Source of the DNA: Polyangiaceae bacterium
GTDB taxonomy: Bacteria; Myxococcota_A; Polyangia; Polyangiales; Polyangiaceae
Reading direction: 5' to 3'
NCBI GenBank assembly: GCA_016715885.1
Contig: JADJXL010000007.1
Span: 1-64,000, forward strand
Length of the DNA stretch: 64,000 nucleotides
The stretch's first letter is position 1. Each line of letters starts with the position of its first letter. Positions 53,399-62,056 of this stretch are shown in pieces. The position numbers and the translations under genes were made by a program. The notes beneath the pieces were generated by a model. It saw only the letters and a program-made list of their open reading frames with translations, did no database searches and was not told where the DNA came from.

Positions 53399-54496
53399 TC
53401 ACTTGCAGCCGCGACGCGCGGGGCGCATGCCCCTCTTTGCGCACCACTCTTCCTTCGAAAGACAGTCGTTGCCACGGGCTGTCTCGCTCTGACACGCCAG
53501 GTCATACGGGTCATACCCGCCTGGATCGTACTCCTCCTCTGGCTCTTGCGGTGGAGGCGTTTGGCGGTCCGTCCCGGCGCAAGCTCCAGCGGTCATGGCG
53601 GACGCCAAGAGAAAACCAAAGGGGACGACGGTTGTTTGGAGACAAAGGGCAAACTTGGTCGACTTCATGGTCGAAGCAGACCACTGCTCGCCGAGTTCGT
53701 CAAGGCCAATCGGTTTTACGGGCGCAACCTCCTGGGGCAAGGGCGGCGCCATAGCATTCGTGGTGGCTGTCTCTGGTGGGGCCAACGCCACGAGCGACGG
53801 TATGTCCTGACGTACTGGCGTAGCCGTCGAATTCCCATGCGCGACGATTCCGCAGACCACGGCGACGGTCATCGCGCACGCCGCGTGGGTCGCATGCGGA
53901 AGCAACCGCGAAACGTGCCGGGCCAAACGAGCACCTTGTGCGCGGGCGTTTTTTGCGACGAACAAGACGAAGGCGATGATGGTTGATTGCATGGCCGCGC
54001 GCAGCAAGCGCCGCACCCGGCGAAGACGCGAGTCAACCGTTGACCAACGCCGGTTCTGTTCGTCGGCAATCTCCTGCACGGTCTTGTCTTCGACGTAATG
54101 AGCATACAAGAGCGCCAGGTCTTTGGCATCGAGCAGAGCCAACGCCTCTTCTAGAGCTTTGCGCATACCCACGTCGGGCACATGGGCGGGCGTGGAGAGC
54201 GCGGCGGCGATGTTCGCATCGGTGAGCTCTTCGCCTAAAAGCTTGCGATGTTTGGACCCGCGATTGGTCAAAGCCGCATATCTCGCGAGCTCACACATCC
54301 ACCCGATGAATTTTTCTCGGTCAGTGCTGGACCGGCGCTTCGAAATGGGTTTGTCTAGGGCCTTGATGAAGGCATCATGCACGACCTCCAAGGGATGAAC
54401 ATGCGCAGGACAACCCACTTTCCGCACCACCGCCATCATGGTCTTCACCAGGTCGTCGAACTCTGGTCTCGACAAACCAAAAGCCGAAGCGAGCAT
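53399..54496 (-). CDS. ECF sigma factor fused to membrane and exported lipoprotein-like tail (unit 2, intact)
   Basis: 365 residues. Sigma region 2 (about 35-85) reads LEVVHDAFIKALDKP then FIGWMCELARYAALTNR. Region 4 (about 115-166) reads LLDAKDLALLYAHYVEDKTV and DSRLRRVRRLLR, a helix-turn-helix for the -35 element. Hydrophobic helices are near 168-182 and 205-219. From residue 277 the chain carries MKSTKFALCLQ and the exported Cys-rich module with acidic-Pro linker (PPPQEPEEEYDPGGYDPYD). The module has an own ATG at 53668, so it may also be made alone. The fusion might tether sigma to the membrane until a signal frees it; that is inference. Confidence 0.75.
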   Translation of the reverse strand: MLASAFGLSRPEFDDLVKTMMAVVRKVGCPAHVHPLEVVHDAFIKALDKPISKRRSSTDREKFIGWMCELARYAALTNRGSKHRKLLGEELTDANIAAALSTPAHVPDVGMRKALEEALALLDAKDLALLYAHYVEDKTVQEIADEQNRRWSTVDSRLRRVRRLLRAAMQSTIIAFVLFVAKNARAQGARLARHVSRLLPHATHAACAMTVAVVCGIVAHGNSTATPVRQDIPSLVALAPPETATTNAMAPPLPQEVAPVKPIGLDELGEQWSASTMKSTKFALCLQTTVVPFGFLLASAMTAGACAGTDRQTPPPQEPEEEYDPGGYDPYDLACQSETARGNDCLSKEEWCAKRGMRPARRGCK

Positions 54497-54558
54497 GCGG
54501 CGAACATCCTGGGATGGCTGGACCTTCGGCGGATCGTCGGGGGATCAGTCGGTGGTCG

Positions 54559-55566
54559 ATGCGTCATGACGGGATAGGGTACGAGGCTACCGGAATCCCG
54601 AAAAAATCGTCCACCCTCCTGCTCTTTTTCTTCACGCTCGGGCTAACCTTGCCGGTTCGTACGGCGTTTGCCCTCGACGCACCCGCCATCGCTCCGACGC
54701 AGCTCGACTTCGATGCAAGCCGAGCGCCCAAGAGTTGTAACAATCGCGTGACGTTTGACATGCTCCTGCGGAACTGGGTGGCTGAAAGCGTGTGGACACC
54801 TGATGCAGCTCGCCGGCTCATGGTCCGCATCCATCGTTCTCCGAGGGGTGAAAAGCTGGTCGATGTGACGCTGGTGGATGCAACCGGGACAACCATGGCT
54901 GAGCATCACCAGCCCTTCGGCGTCAGAGAGGAATGTCACCGAGTGCTTTACGAAGCGGCACGTACCGCAGCGACGCTCCTGGGCGCCTTCGAGAAGCCGC
55001 CGCCGCCCGAACCTTGGCCCCAGTGTCCCCCTCTTCCGCCTCCTCCGGAACCCGCGCCTTCCCCAGCATGCCCGCCGTGTCCGAAGTGCCCCGTCTCCAC
55101 GCCACCCCCAGCCGTGCGTCGCTTTGACTTCGGTCTCGGCGCATTGCCCGGCATGGGCGCGACGCCGATGCAATGGGTCGGCCCACTCTTTCTCTTGGAT
55201 TCGTCCCGTCTATTCGCGTGCCGCACCTGCGCATTGAACTCGATGTCGCTTATGCATTACCGACCTCGAATGCATTTCGTGGCGATATGATCCCCGCTCT
55301 TTGGCTCGCTTTGTTTTGCACCGACGGCGTTACGCCTATGCGGCGGCGTGGTGACGACGTTTTTGCCAAGCGAACATGATGATGGCGACACGATGCTCGC
55401 GATGCTCGCGGCAAGTATGCGCCTCGGCGCGGAAATCAGGATTGCCGGTCCGCCATCGCTTCGTGTCGACGTGTTTGCACTCATGCCTTTGGGAGTAGCG
55501 GCGCTCGGCGCGCAGCATTCTTTTGCGGCGGGCGCTTCGGCGATGGCCGTGTGGTCGTTCGAATGA
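54559..55566 (+). pseudogene. Exported Pro-rich beta-barrel-like protein (unit 2), frameshifted
   Basis: Same layout as 48712-49704: signal peptide ending TAFA, a periplasmic domain (EECHRVLYEAARTAATLLGA), the Pro/Cys linker and the barrel half. A missing base near 55190 shifts the frame to a stop at 55290. An extra base near 55297 would restore it, and the last 70 residues ending SAMAVWSFE are intact in the original frame. The start ATG is at 54559; 54514 is possible. Between units this gene is the reverse of the toxin: intact in unit 1, broken in unit 2. Confidence 0.65.
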
Positions 55567-55701
55567 GGGTAGCGCGCAGGAGTACGCAAAGTCGTGTGGC
55601 CTGCGTGCATCGGCGACGTAGTCGCGCAAAACATCGGCGGTGCGCTCGCCGTCCTCGAGCCTGTGGTAAACGTCGTCGAAAAGTCCGATCTACGCAGCGC
55701 C

Positions 55702-56090
55702 TCATGCCGACGAGAGCTCGGCGAAGTCGTCGACAAAACGCTCCTTCGAGTATTTGGCACGCCACCCGCCGCTCGCCATGTACCGTGCGCCGAGCTCTCC
55801 GCGCCCCTCCTTTACAAGGTCCACGGTTTCACCGCTTTCCGCAGTGAAGGAAAGGCGAAGGAGGCCTTGGTCGATGGCGCGGAGAAAAGCAAGATCGTCT
55901 CGTCCACGCAATCGGGGATGAGCACCTGTGGCGGCACCTTGCCATTGAAAGGAACCGCCGCGCGCCTCCATCGTTTGGCCAGGGGTGTTTGCGAATGCGG
56001 CAAGAGTTGCAGGTCGCAGCTTTGAATGGCCACGTCGCGGACATGGCGCACGAGCAGTTGGCCGAGCTCTTCGATGGCTCTGCGGGGCAT
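55702..56090 (-). pseudogene. Second immunity-like domain (unit 2), decayed
   Basis: Starts at MPRRAIEELGQLL. Here the run at 55981 has one G more than in unit 1, so the frame holds to about residue 55. A shift near 55875, shared with unit 1, then sends it to a stop at 55812; the natural continuation reads IDQGLLRLSFTAESGETVDL and ends at 55702. So one inactivating change predates the duplication and the other is unit-1 specific. Confidence 0.6.
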
Positions 56091-56540
56091 GGGAAGCTCT
56101 TCGAGAATGGGGGCGGGGTCGTCCGGGATGTGTTCGGTGCCCCATTCGGCTGCAAGGGCAGAGACGTCGATATCGTCGGCGTCGACGATGCGCTCGTTCG
56201 AGTACCACGTGCGCCATCCGGGAGTGCCCAGGTACCATCCGCCGAGCTCACCACCACCCTCGACCAGCAAGTCAACGGTCTCTCCGTTTTTCGTGGTGAA
56301 CGAAAGATGAAGACGCTCCTGGTCGTCGATCTCGCGAAGCACTTCGAAGGCCGTCGTGTCCACGTAATCGGGGATTACCATGCCCTCACCCCCGATAGTA
56401 GCCGCGGCGGCTCTCCATCGCTTGGCGATTGTCGATTGGCGATCGGGGTGTAGTCGCAGGTCACAAAGCTGAATGGCTTCATCACGCACGTGGCGCACGA
56501 GCCGTTCGCCGAATTCTTCGACGGCATCTGTAGACATCAT
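55812..56540 (-). CDS. Tandem immunity-like protein (unit 2)
   Basis: 242 residues, start ATG at 56540 overlapping the toxin stop (ATGA), with another ATG three bases later. Domain one (1-150) reads VRDEAIQLCDLRLHPD, GMVIPDYVDTTAFEVLREID, LLVEGGGELGGWYLG. Domain two starts at M151 and is truncated by a shift near 55875. The first domain differs from its unit-1 counterpart more than the second does, as expected if it is under diversifying pressure to match the toxin. Likely immunity protein; family unnamed. Confidence 0.65.
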   Translation of the reverse strand: MMSTDAVEEFGERLVRHVRDEAIQLCDLRLHPDRQSTIAKRWRAAAATIGGEGMVIPDYVDTTAFEVLREIDDQERLHLSFTTKNGETVDLLVEGGGELGGWYLGTPGWRTWYSNERIVDADDIDVSALAAEWGTEHIPDDPAPILEELPMPRRAIEELGQLLVRHVRDVAIQSCDLQLLPHSQTPLAKRWRRAAVPFNGKVPPQVLIPDCVDETILLFSAPSTKASFAFPSLRKAVKPWTL

Positions 56541-58453
56541 TTACCCCACGGAATCCGGACCGGCGCCGCGACGCCGGCATCCTTGAGCGCCTGGATGGCC
56601 TTAGCCACGGTGGCCCGGGCCGTCTCGAGCTTCATTTCACCCTCGACAAGAGCATGTGTTTCAATTTTGGCAACTGCCTCCCATGTCAGAGGCTTACCAG
56701 TTTTTGCATACGCAACATAGGCTTTCTGCTGGGCGGTCGTAACCTTGCCGTGGTCGACCCCCAAACTCTTGAGCTCAGCGTTTGGAATGGCGAGCGCCTT
56801 GTTCGGATTGTAGCCGGGCGTGTAGCCTGATGGCCCCTCGAAGGCCTTCTTTGCCGGCACATGGTGCCCGCCTCCCGGTCCGCCGTAAGGCTTGAGCTCC
56901 GCAGGCTCCGCGGGGAGTGGTTGCCGCGGTCGCGTCGTCGTCCTCGTACCTGACGAGCTCGTCGTGGTCGTTGCGATCATTTTGCCGGACGAGTCCTTGA
57001 TCGTCGTCTTCGTCACCGGCTGCGCAGGTGGCGCCTGTGCCGGTTTCGCCGCGGGTGGCGGCGCTGCCTTGGGTGGCGGCGGCGCTTGCGCCGACGGTTT
57101 CGCCTTGGGCTCCAGAAGCTTGACCTGTGACGGTGCAGGCGGAGCGTCCGGAGGAGCGCCTTCACTCAGCAATTGCCCGGCATTGCGCACGCCATTTGCG
57201 AGCGTCGCACAGCCATTTGTGGCAATGGCAAACGACCCCGCGGCGACGGGCACGCCCACGATGGCCCCACCACCCGTGCTGCTCATCCCGGCACCAGCGC
57301 CCATGCCCGCGCAACCGAGGGCAATCTGTCCCGTGCCTACGAGAATCTCGCCACACGCACGCCCCACCTGCGCCCAATACGTGCCTTTCGGAAGCAGGCG
57401 CAATTGAATCGCTACCTCGGCACCGGGCGAACCGAGTGGCACGGCGCCAACCGCGCCACCCGCAGCCATTCCCCCGCCAAATTGCACGCGGGGATCTTCC
57501 AATGACAACGCTTCGTCGGCGACCGGCTTTTGCACCACGAGCTTCGGCAATGGCAAGATCTCGCGCGGCTGCGGCGGAATCACCTGCGGCTCCGCCAATT
57601 GCTCACCCGCCCACCTCAGAGCAGCCACCACCAATTTGATTTCAAGTTGCTGCAATGGATCCCGATACGTTTGCCCCACATGTCGAGGATCCGGGCGGGC
57701 ATTGTCTCGACACGACTGCGCCAAGATCGCCTCGAGCGTTGCTCGCAGCTCGGCCGGCATGAGCTCCACGTCACGCTTGCACCGCGCCTTTTCGTCCGCG
57801 CAATTCACCGCGAAATGCGAAAGCGACGGCCGAGGCAATGGCGGCGCGTCCTTTGCATCCGGCAGCACGCGCGCCTGCTCGTCCTTCGGCAGCAACCGCT
57901 CGCCACCAGGCAACACCGACGGCGCTTTCCGCGGCTGCTCTGGCCTTGCAACAGGCTTTTGCGCTGGACGCGTTATCGGCTTGGGCAACGGTTTCGGACC
58001 ATTCACCTTGCGCGGAGCCGCTTGCGGCTTCGGCGTAACCTTCTTCGGCGGCGGCTTTGGCGGGGGCGGCGGAGGTGGCGGCTCCGCCGCCGCCGGCGGG
58101 TGAACCGCGGGTGCTCGCTTGCAGGTCCACGCAATCTTGCGGATATCCTCGGGAAACCTATTGAGGCTATCGGTGCCGAGGTTTGGGTTGTGCTTGTAAA
58201 CAATATGATGATCGGTCCTCGGCCCCCTCCATGCACCGACCTCCCTCCACCCATTCGCATCCTTGACGATGACGAACGTGTCGTCATCCGCCGCCAATTT
58301 GTCAGGCCTCCAGCACACTTCGACCGGGGCCGGCGCGGCCCATGCATTCGTCGCTGGCATCACGAGCACCAGCGCACAGGCACAAGCCCATCGCCGCACC
58401 ACCAGCGCCCAAGCGAACCATGCCCAAGCTGCCCAGCGAAGCCATGCCGTCAT
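56537..58453 (-). CDS. Secreted polymorphic toxin, carrier plus C-terminal HH-motif toxin domain (unit 2, intact)
   Basis: 638 residues. A long signal peptide (cut near 39-40, NAWA-A) is followed by a WRPDKL domain with two Cys, a Pro-rich segment (115-175), the Gly/Ala-rich hydrophobic stretch (about 335-440, GGGMAAGGAVGAVPLG and MSSTGGGAIVGVPVAAG), an acid/Pro/Lys linker and the TTTTSSSGTRTTTRPRQP hinge. The last 110 residues are the toxin: GGGHHVPAKKAFEG, LAIPNAELKSLGV, TGKPLTWEAVAKIE and a terminal RIPWGK. No catalytic family recognised; the paired His suggest a metal-dependent nuclease (inference). The immunity gene overlaps the stop. Confidence 0.8.
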   Translation of the reverse strand: MTAWLRWAAWAWFAWALVVRRWACACALVLVMPATNAWAAPAPVEVCWRPDKLAADDDTFVIVKDANGWREVGAWRGPRTDHHIVYKHNPNLGTDSLNRFPEDIRKIAWTCKRAPAVHPPAAAEPPPPPPPPKPPPKKVTPKPQAAPRKVNGPKPLPKPITRPAQKPVARPEQPRKAPSVLPGGERLLPKDEQARVLPDAKDAPPLPRPSLSHFAVNCADEKARCKRDVELMPAELRATLEAILAQSCRDNARPDPRHVGQTYRDPLQQLEIKLVVAALRWAGEQLAEPQVIPPQPREILPLPKLVVQKPVADEALSLEDPRVQFGGGMAAGGAVGAVPLGSPGAEVAIQLRLLPKGTYWAQVGRACGEILVGTGQIALGCAGMGAGAGMSSTGGGAIVGVPVAAGSFAIATNGCATLANGVRNAGQLLSEGAPPDAPPAPSQVKLLEPKAKPSAQAPPPPKAAPPPAAKPAQAPPAQPVTKTTIKDSSGKMIATTTTSSSGTRTTTRPRQPLPAEPAELKPYGGPGGGHHVPAKKAFEGPSGYTPGYNPNKALAIPNAELKSLGVDHGKVTTAQQKAYVAYAKTGKPLTWEAVAKIETHALVEGEMKLETARATVAKAIQALKDAGVAAPVRIPWGK

Positions 58454-58474
58454 CGCAAGCTGTCTCCCGCGGTA

Positions 58475-58911
58475 GGCAGGCTACAGAGTGGAATTGCTGC
58501 AAGTCAAGCAAACGTAGGTCACCCCCCAACGTCACGCCTGAGCATGGTGCTTACTTCGTAATTCGCCGCCTCACAGCGTCACGACGACGCACAACAAGCG
58601 TTCCCTCGAATTGTGCACGTCCACGGACGCGCTGAACGGCTGTTCGACTCGATTGTGCACGTCCACGGACGCGCCGAATAGCTGTTCGACATGGCTGTGC
58701 ACGTCCACGGACGCGCTGAACGGCTGTTCGACTCGATTGTGCACGTCCACGGACGCGCCGAATAGCTGTTCGACATGGCTGTGCACGTCCACGGATGCGC
58801 CGAACGGCTGTTCGACTCGATTGTGCACGTCCACGGCGCCGGACAAAGCACTTGATGCCGCTCCGTGCAGCTTCAGGGCAACACGGGAGGCACGACGGGC
58901 GTTTGAAGCTT
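58475..58911. repeat. Island direct repeat, copy 3 (DR3), with minisatellite
   Basis: Same start as DR1 and DR2 but the body of the helical gene is gone after about 58911. It has a 42-bp tandem array instead of the single unit in the other copies. No gene is supported on either strand; apparent frames across it are the repeat read through. Confidence 0.75.
58613..58840. repeat. 42-bp tandem repeat array
   Basis: Five full 42-bp units start at 58613, 58655, 58697, 58739 and 58781, plus a partial at 58823. Each opens GTGCACGTCCACGGA. Units alternate between two variants (ends CTCGATT and ATGGCT), so the higher-order period is 84 bp. DR1 and DR2 each have one unit. The period is a multiple of three and would keep a frame, but no gene is recognised. 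Confidence 0.85.
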
Positions 58912-58965
58912 TCTGCATGATGCAGTTCCACGCAAATTGTGAACCACCCGTTTCGCCGTCCGCTG

Positions 58966-59435
58966 CTAGAAAGCGAATCCAATCACGTAAAGCTCGATTC
59001 CCGTAATTCCAGTCAACGCCATCGTGAGCATTCCGAACTTGCCCCAGAAGCGATGTGCACGGCTGAATGGTCCGGGAATCGGTGGATTCGGAAATCGGCG
59101 CAAAGACAACGTAATGAGGACGATCCATGAGATCGTCGTCAAGATCGACAAGAGCACGTGTACGCCGATCGAGGCATTCAGAAACGGCGTTCCTGCAAAA
59201 CGGCTTTCCTTCGTCATCTCGAAGATGCCGCCCGACAAACGCATGTCCACTTCGAATGCGACGATGACGATGGCCAATATGGCGGCGAGGATGACCTGAA
59301 TCCGCTTGTGTTTCCATATTGACGAACCCGTGTCGTGCGGTACGACCAGGCCAAGATGGGGATAATCCATGCAAACGACAAGACGACGAGATCCATGAGC
59401 AAATCGCCGTGCGTACCGAGGAATCCAGAAGGCAT
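58966..59435 (-). pseudogene. DUF420 membrane protein, frameshifted
   Basis: The ATG at 59435 gives MPSGFLGTHGDLLMDLVVLS, the usual DUF420 opening with one helix. Near 59315 the frame breaks; after it another frame reads IWKHKRIQVILAAILAIVIV, FEVDMRLSGGIFEM and three more helices to ELYVIGFAF, with the conserved FEVDMRLSGG-type and HRFWGKFG segments. One base is missing at the break. DUF420 proteins are small membrane proteins linked to cytochrome oxidase assembly or copper in some bacteria. A one-base correction would restore it. Confidence 0.7.
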
Positions 59436-59661
59436 GAAGTGCTCTTATCACCACGCAGCGCCGGACGAAAGCTTCATGAAATCGTCACGATTTCGGTGCC
59501 TTGCACTGCCAGCTCGCCTTGGAGCGTCGGACATTCGCGAATGTGACTTCCGCTGAAGTGTATCATTGCAAAGAATCTTCACGTAAAGATAGAGTTCACA
59601 GACACATGGGTGGGGCGTTGGTGGCCCGGGCTCAACCTTCGCACAACCGACAGGGCATGGC

Positions 59662-59820
59662 ATGAAACAGGCTTTTTTCGACAATACCGGCCGGCTGCGC
59701 AACGGCTGGTGGATGTTGCTGTTCGCACTGTTGTTCCTGCTCAGTCGCGCCGTCTATACGCCGATCGTGCGTTGGATCAAGTCGCTCGGAGTGGCCGAGT
59801 CGTTGCTTGAGCCCGGGGTA
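59662..59820 (+). pseudogene. Truncated CPBP-type membrane protease
   Basis: The first 53 residues read MKQAFFDNTGRLRNGWWMLL and a helix, then WIKSLGVAESLLEPGVIS, like the N-terminus of CPBP-family (CAAX-like) intramembrane proteases. No EExxxR or HxxxB motif follows; the frame continues as Ser/Cys-rich nonsense to 60165. The rest of the gene is lost. Confidence 0.5.
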
Positions 59821-60184
59821 ATTTCGTCAGGTTGTGCCGGCCTTGCGAAAACCTGTGACAACGATGCCGCCAACGCCATCGGCGAAGGCTCCGCGTCCGG
59901 TGAATGCGCCGTCCTTGGGGTCGGATACCCATTCCACACAGACCGGGCCGGCACGTGCATCCCCACGTCCCTTTGCACCAGCCATACGGATTCGGTTCCT
60001 CGATTTGCATCGTCTCCAGTCTGCTGGAAACGACACGTTCGCACATGGACGGCCACGCAACGTTGCAAATATCACAACATTGCCCCAAATGCATGTCGCA
60101 CCATTTTTTGTTTGCGCAACTTTCTTAATTTGCGAAAACATGACAAAGGTCGGGTTGCCGCATGACCTGGAGGGAGGTAGCCAC
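59821..60184. other. Region without a supported gene
   Basis: 364 bp following the CPBP fragment. No good coding signal on either strand. Its right end supplies the GGAGGGAGG ribosome site for the lipoprotein that starts at 60185. A GC-poor stretch around 60080-60150 may contain the promoter. Confidence 0.5.
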
Positions 60185-60916
60185 ATGTGCTCAAAACTTC
60201 GCCTGGCAGTCTTGATTGGAGCGATGTTTCTCGCAGGTTGTGGGTCCGCTATAACGACCGGACCAACTGTTTCCGCTGGGTCGACACTCAGGCATCACGA
60301 GCTTGCCAACGGCCGCGTAGCGCTCTTGCCCGTCGCGGCGCAGCTCGATCAAGTTCCTCTCTACGATCTGCAGTGGCTCGACATGTACATCGGCCGCGCG
60401 TTCGACCAACGAGCGAACGGGATCAAACGCGTCTCGAACGGGGAAGTCCTGCAGGCCCTTCAAGATCCCGAAACGTACGAGGCGATCGTCAATCTTGCCC
60501 GCACGAAACAGATAAGCCTGGCCATGATCAAACAATTCGCGGACAAGCTTGGCGTGCGGTACGTCGTTTTTACCACGGTCGATTGGGGTCTCGTGAACAA
60601 CCCCTTCGACACCGCGCTCATGGGATATGGACCAACCGCTGTAGAAATCACGGCGGCGGGGGATGTTTACAAGAGCGCCAAGTTGGATGCTCGGGTCGTG
60701 ATCATCGATGCGTACGAGGGGCGTGTTTGCTGGGAGAGCGAATTCGGTTCTTCACAACCCGTCGCGAAGATTGGAGATCCACACGCTCAAAAGCTCGCCT
60801 TCATGGTATTCGCCACGATTTTCGGCAAACTCCCCGAGCCCGTTGAAGGTGATGATCACAGCACCATGTTTCAAGTTCGAAGTGCACGCGCCGCAAGTCG
60901 CCCAAGCGTACATTGA
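60185..60916 (+). CDS. Secreted lipoprotein of unknown function
   Basis: 243 residues from the ATG at 60185, preceded by GGAGGGAGG; an upstream start at 59834 is not credible because the intervening frame is poor. Lipobox FLAGC at about residue 19. The mature part is mixed alpha/beta (NGRVALLPVAAQLDQVPLYD, LGVRYVVFTTVDWG) without a known motif and with one further Cys. It is followed by the DUF2804-type gene on the same strand. Confidence 0.65.
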   Translation: MCSKLRLAVLIGAMFLAGCGSAITTGPTVSAGSTLRHHELANGRVALLPVAAQLDQVPLYDLQWLDMYIGRAFDQRANGIKRVSNGEVLQALQDPETYEAIVNLARTKQISLAMIKQFADKLGVRYVVFTTVDWGLVNNPFDTALMGYGPTAVEITAAGDVYKSAKLDARVVIIDAYEGRVCWESEFGSSQPVAKIGDPHAQKLAFMVFATIFGKLPEPVEGDDHSTMFQVRSARAASRPSVH

Positions 60917-61018
60917 ACAGTACGAACGAATGCGTCGGCGCGTGCCGGTTTCGTTCGCTCCGCCAGCGGTCGAAGCTCGGGAATCTTGACCGATGCGACC
61001 ATCGCCCAGGCCTCACCC

Positions 61019-62056
61019 ATGCAGAACGAAATCACCAAACCTCTCGACTTGCTCGATTCTCGAGGGCACATCACGACCGAGGGCTGGGCCCGGAAGCCTT
61101 ATTGGCGTTACGATCGTCGGGCCATTGCCGCCCCCAAATGGCGTATCAAAGAATGGGATTATTTTAGCATCCTGTCGAGCCGCCAAAAGTTCGGCGTCTG
61201 TCTCACGATGAGCGACCTCGGGTATCTCGGCCTATTTGCCATTTCTTTTTTGGATTTCGAGCGAGGGTTTTACCACCAAGTCGAGGCGGTCACGCTTTTC
61301 CCTTTGGGCAAATGCGGTTTTCCCGAAAAAAGTGACGAGGGACTGTTACGATTCGAGGACAAGAAGCTGCGCTTGGAGTTCCGTTATGCCGAGGGGCGGC
61401 GCACGCTGAGTTTTTCTGCTCCGAAACTACGAAATGCTCAAGGTGACCAGGGTATCTCCGGAACGATTACGCTCGACCAACCGCCCGAGCTGCAAAGCAT
61501 GAACATTGCGACGTCGTGGGCTGAAAATCGCCGCGCTTTTTATTACAACCGCAAGATCAATTGTCTGCCGGCATCGGGCGAGCTCACCATCGGGAAGCGT
61601 AAGTACGTCTTTGCACCCGAGGAAGATTTCGGGGCGCTTGATTGGGGACGAGGCAACTGGACCTACAAGAATCGTTGGTATTGGGGATCGGCATCCGCGC
61701 GCGTTGGGGCGAAGGTGCTGGGGTGGAACATCGGATATGGTTTTTCCGACCGAACTCCAGCGACGGAAAATACGCTTTTCGTCGATGGCGTGGCCCACAA
61801 GTTGGCGGATGTGACGTTCCATTTCGACGAACGCGATTACATGAAGCCGTGTCGTTTTTCGAGCTCGGATCGGCGTTTCGAGATGCAGTTTACGCCCATC
61901 GTGGATCGGAAGGCGACGATCAACCTTGGTCTACTGCGCTCGATTCAACACCAGGTATTTGGGTATTTCACGGGTACAGTGGTACTCGATGACGGAACGA
62001 CGCTGCCGGTGAACCGCGTGTTGGGTTTTGCGGAGGATGTCATCAATTGGTGGTGA
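61019..62056 (+). CDS. DUF2804-type protein
   Basis: 345 residues from the ATG at 61019; a TTG at 60986 would add 11 residues. The pattern GHITTEGWARKPYWRYDRRAI, WRIKEWDYFSILSS, PEEDFGALDWGRGNWTYKNRWYWGSA and the ending GTTLPVNRVLGFAEDV is the DUF2804 signature, a lipocalin-like beta-barrel family of unknown function related in fold to the CrtC-like protein at 14949. No Shine-Dalgarno is seen before the ATG. Confidence 0.8.
   Translation: MQNEITKPLDLLDSRGHITTEGWARKPYWRYDRRAIAAPKWRIKEWDYFSILSSRQKFGVCLTMSDLGYLGLFAISFLDFERGFYHQVEAVTLFPLGKCGFPEKSDEGLLRFEDKKLRLEFRYAEGRRTLSFSAPKLRNAQGDQGISGTITLDQPPELQSMNIATSWAENRRAFYYNRKINCLPASGELTIGKRKYVFAPEEDFGALDWGRGNWTYKNRWYWGSASARVGAKVLGWNIGYGFSDRTPATENTLFVDGVAHKLADVTFHFDERDYMKPCRFSSSDRRFEMQFTPIVDRKATINLGLLRSIQHQVFGYFTGTVVLDDGTTLPVNRVLGFAEDVINWW

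Noticed and set aside
53668..54496. Sigma factor and exported module as two separate annotated genes
   Set aside because: They are in one uninterrupted frame in unit 2, so one fusion is recorded and the internal start is noted as an alternative.
58613..58840. Possible CRISPR array
   Set aside because: Direct tandem units of 42 bp without spacers, only two alternating variants; a minisatellite, not CRISPR.
46100..58911. Insertion sequence or transposase explaining the island duplication
   Set aside because: No transposase motif, no terminal inverted repeats; only direct repeats, consistent with unequal recombination.
59834..60184. N-terminal extension of the lipoprotein at 60185
   Set aside because: The added residues have no coding character and the lipobox and ribosome site fit the internal ATG.
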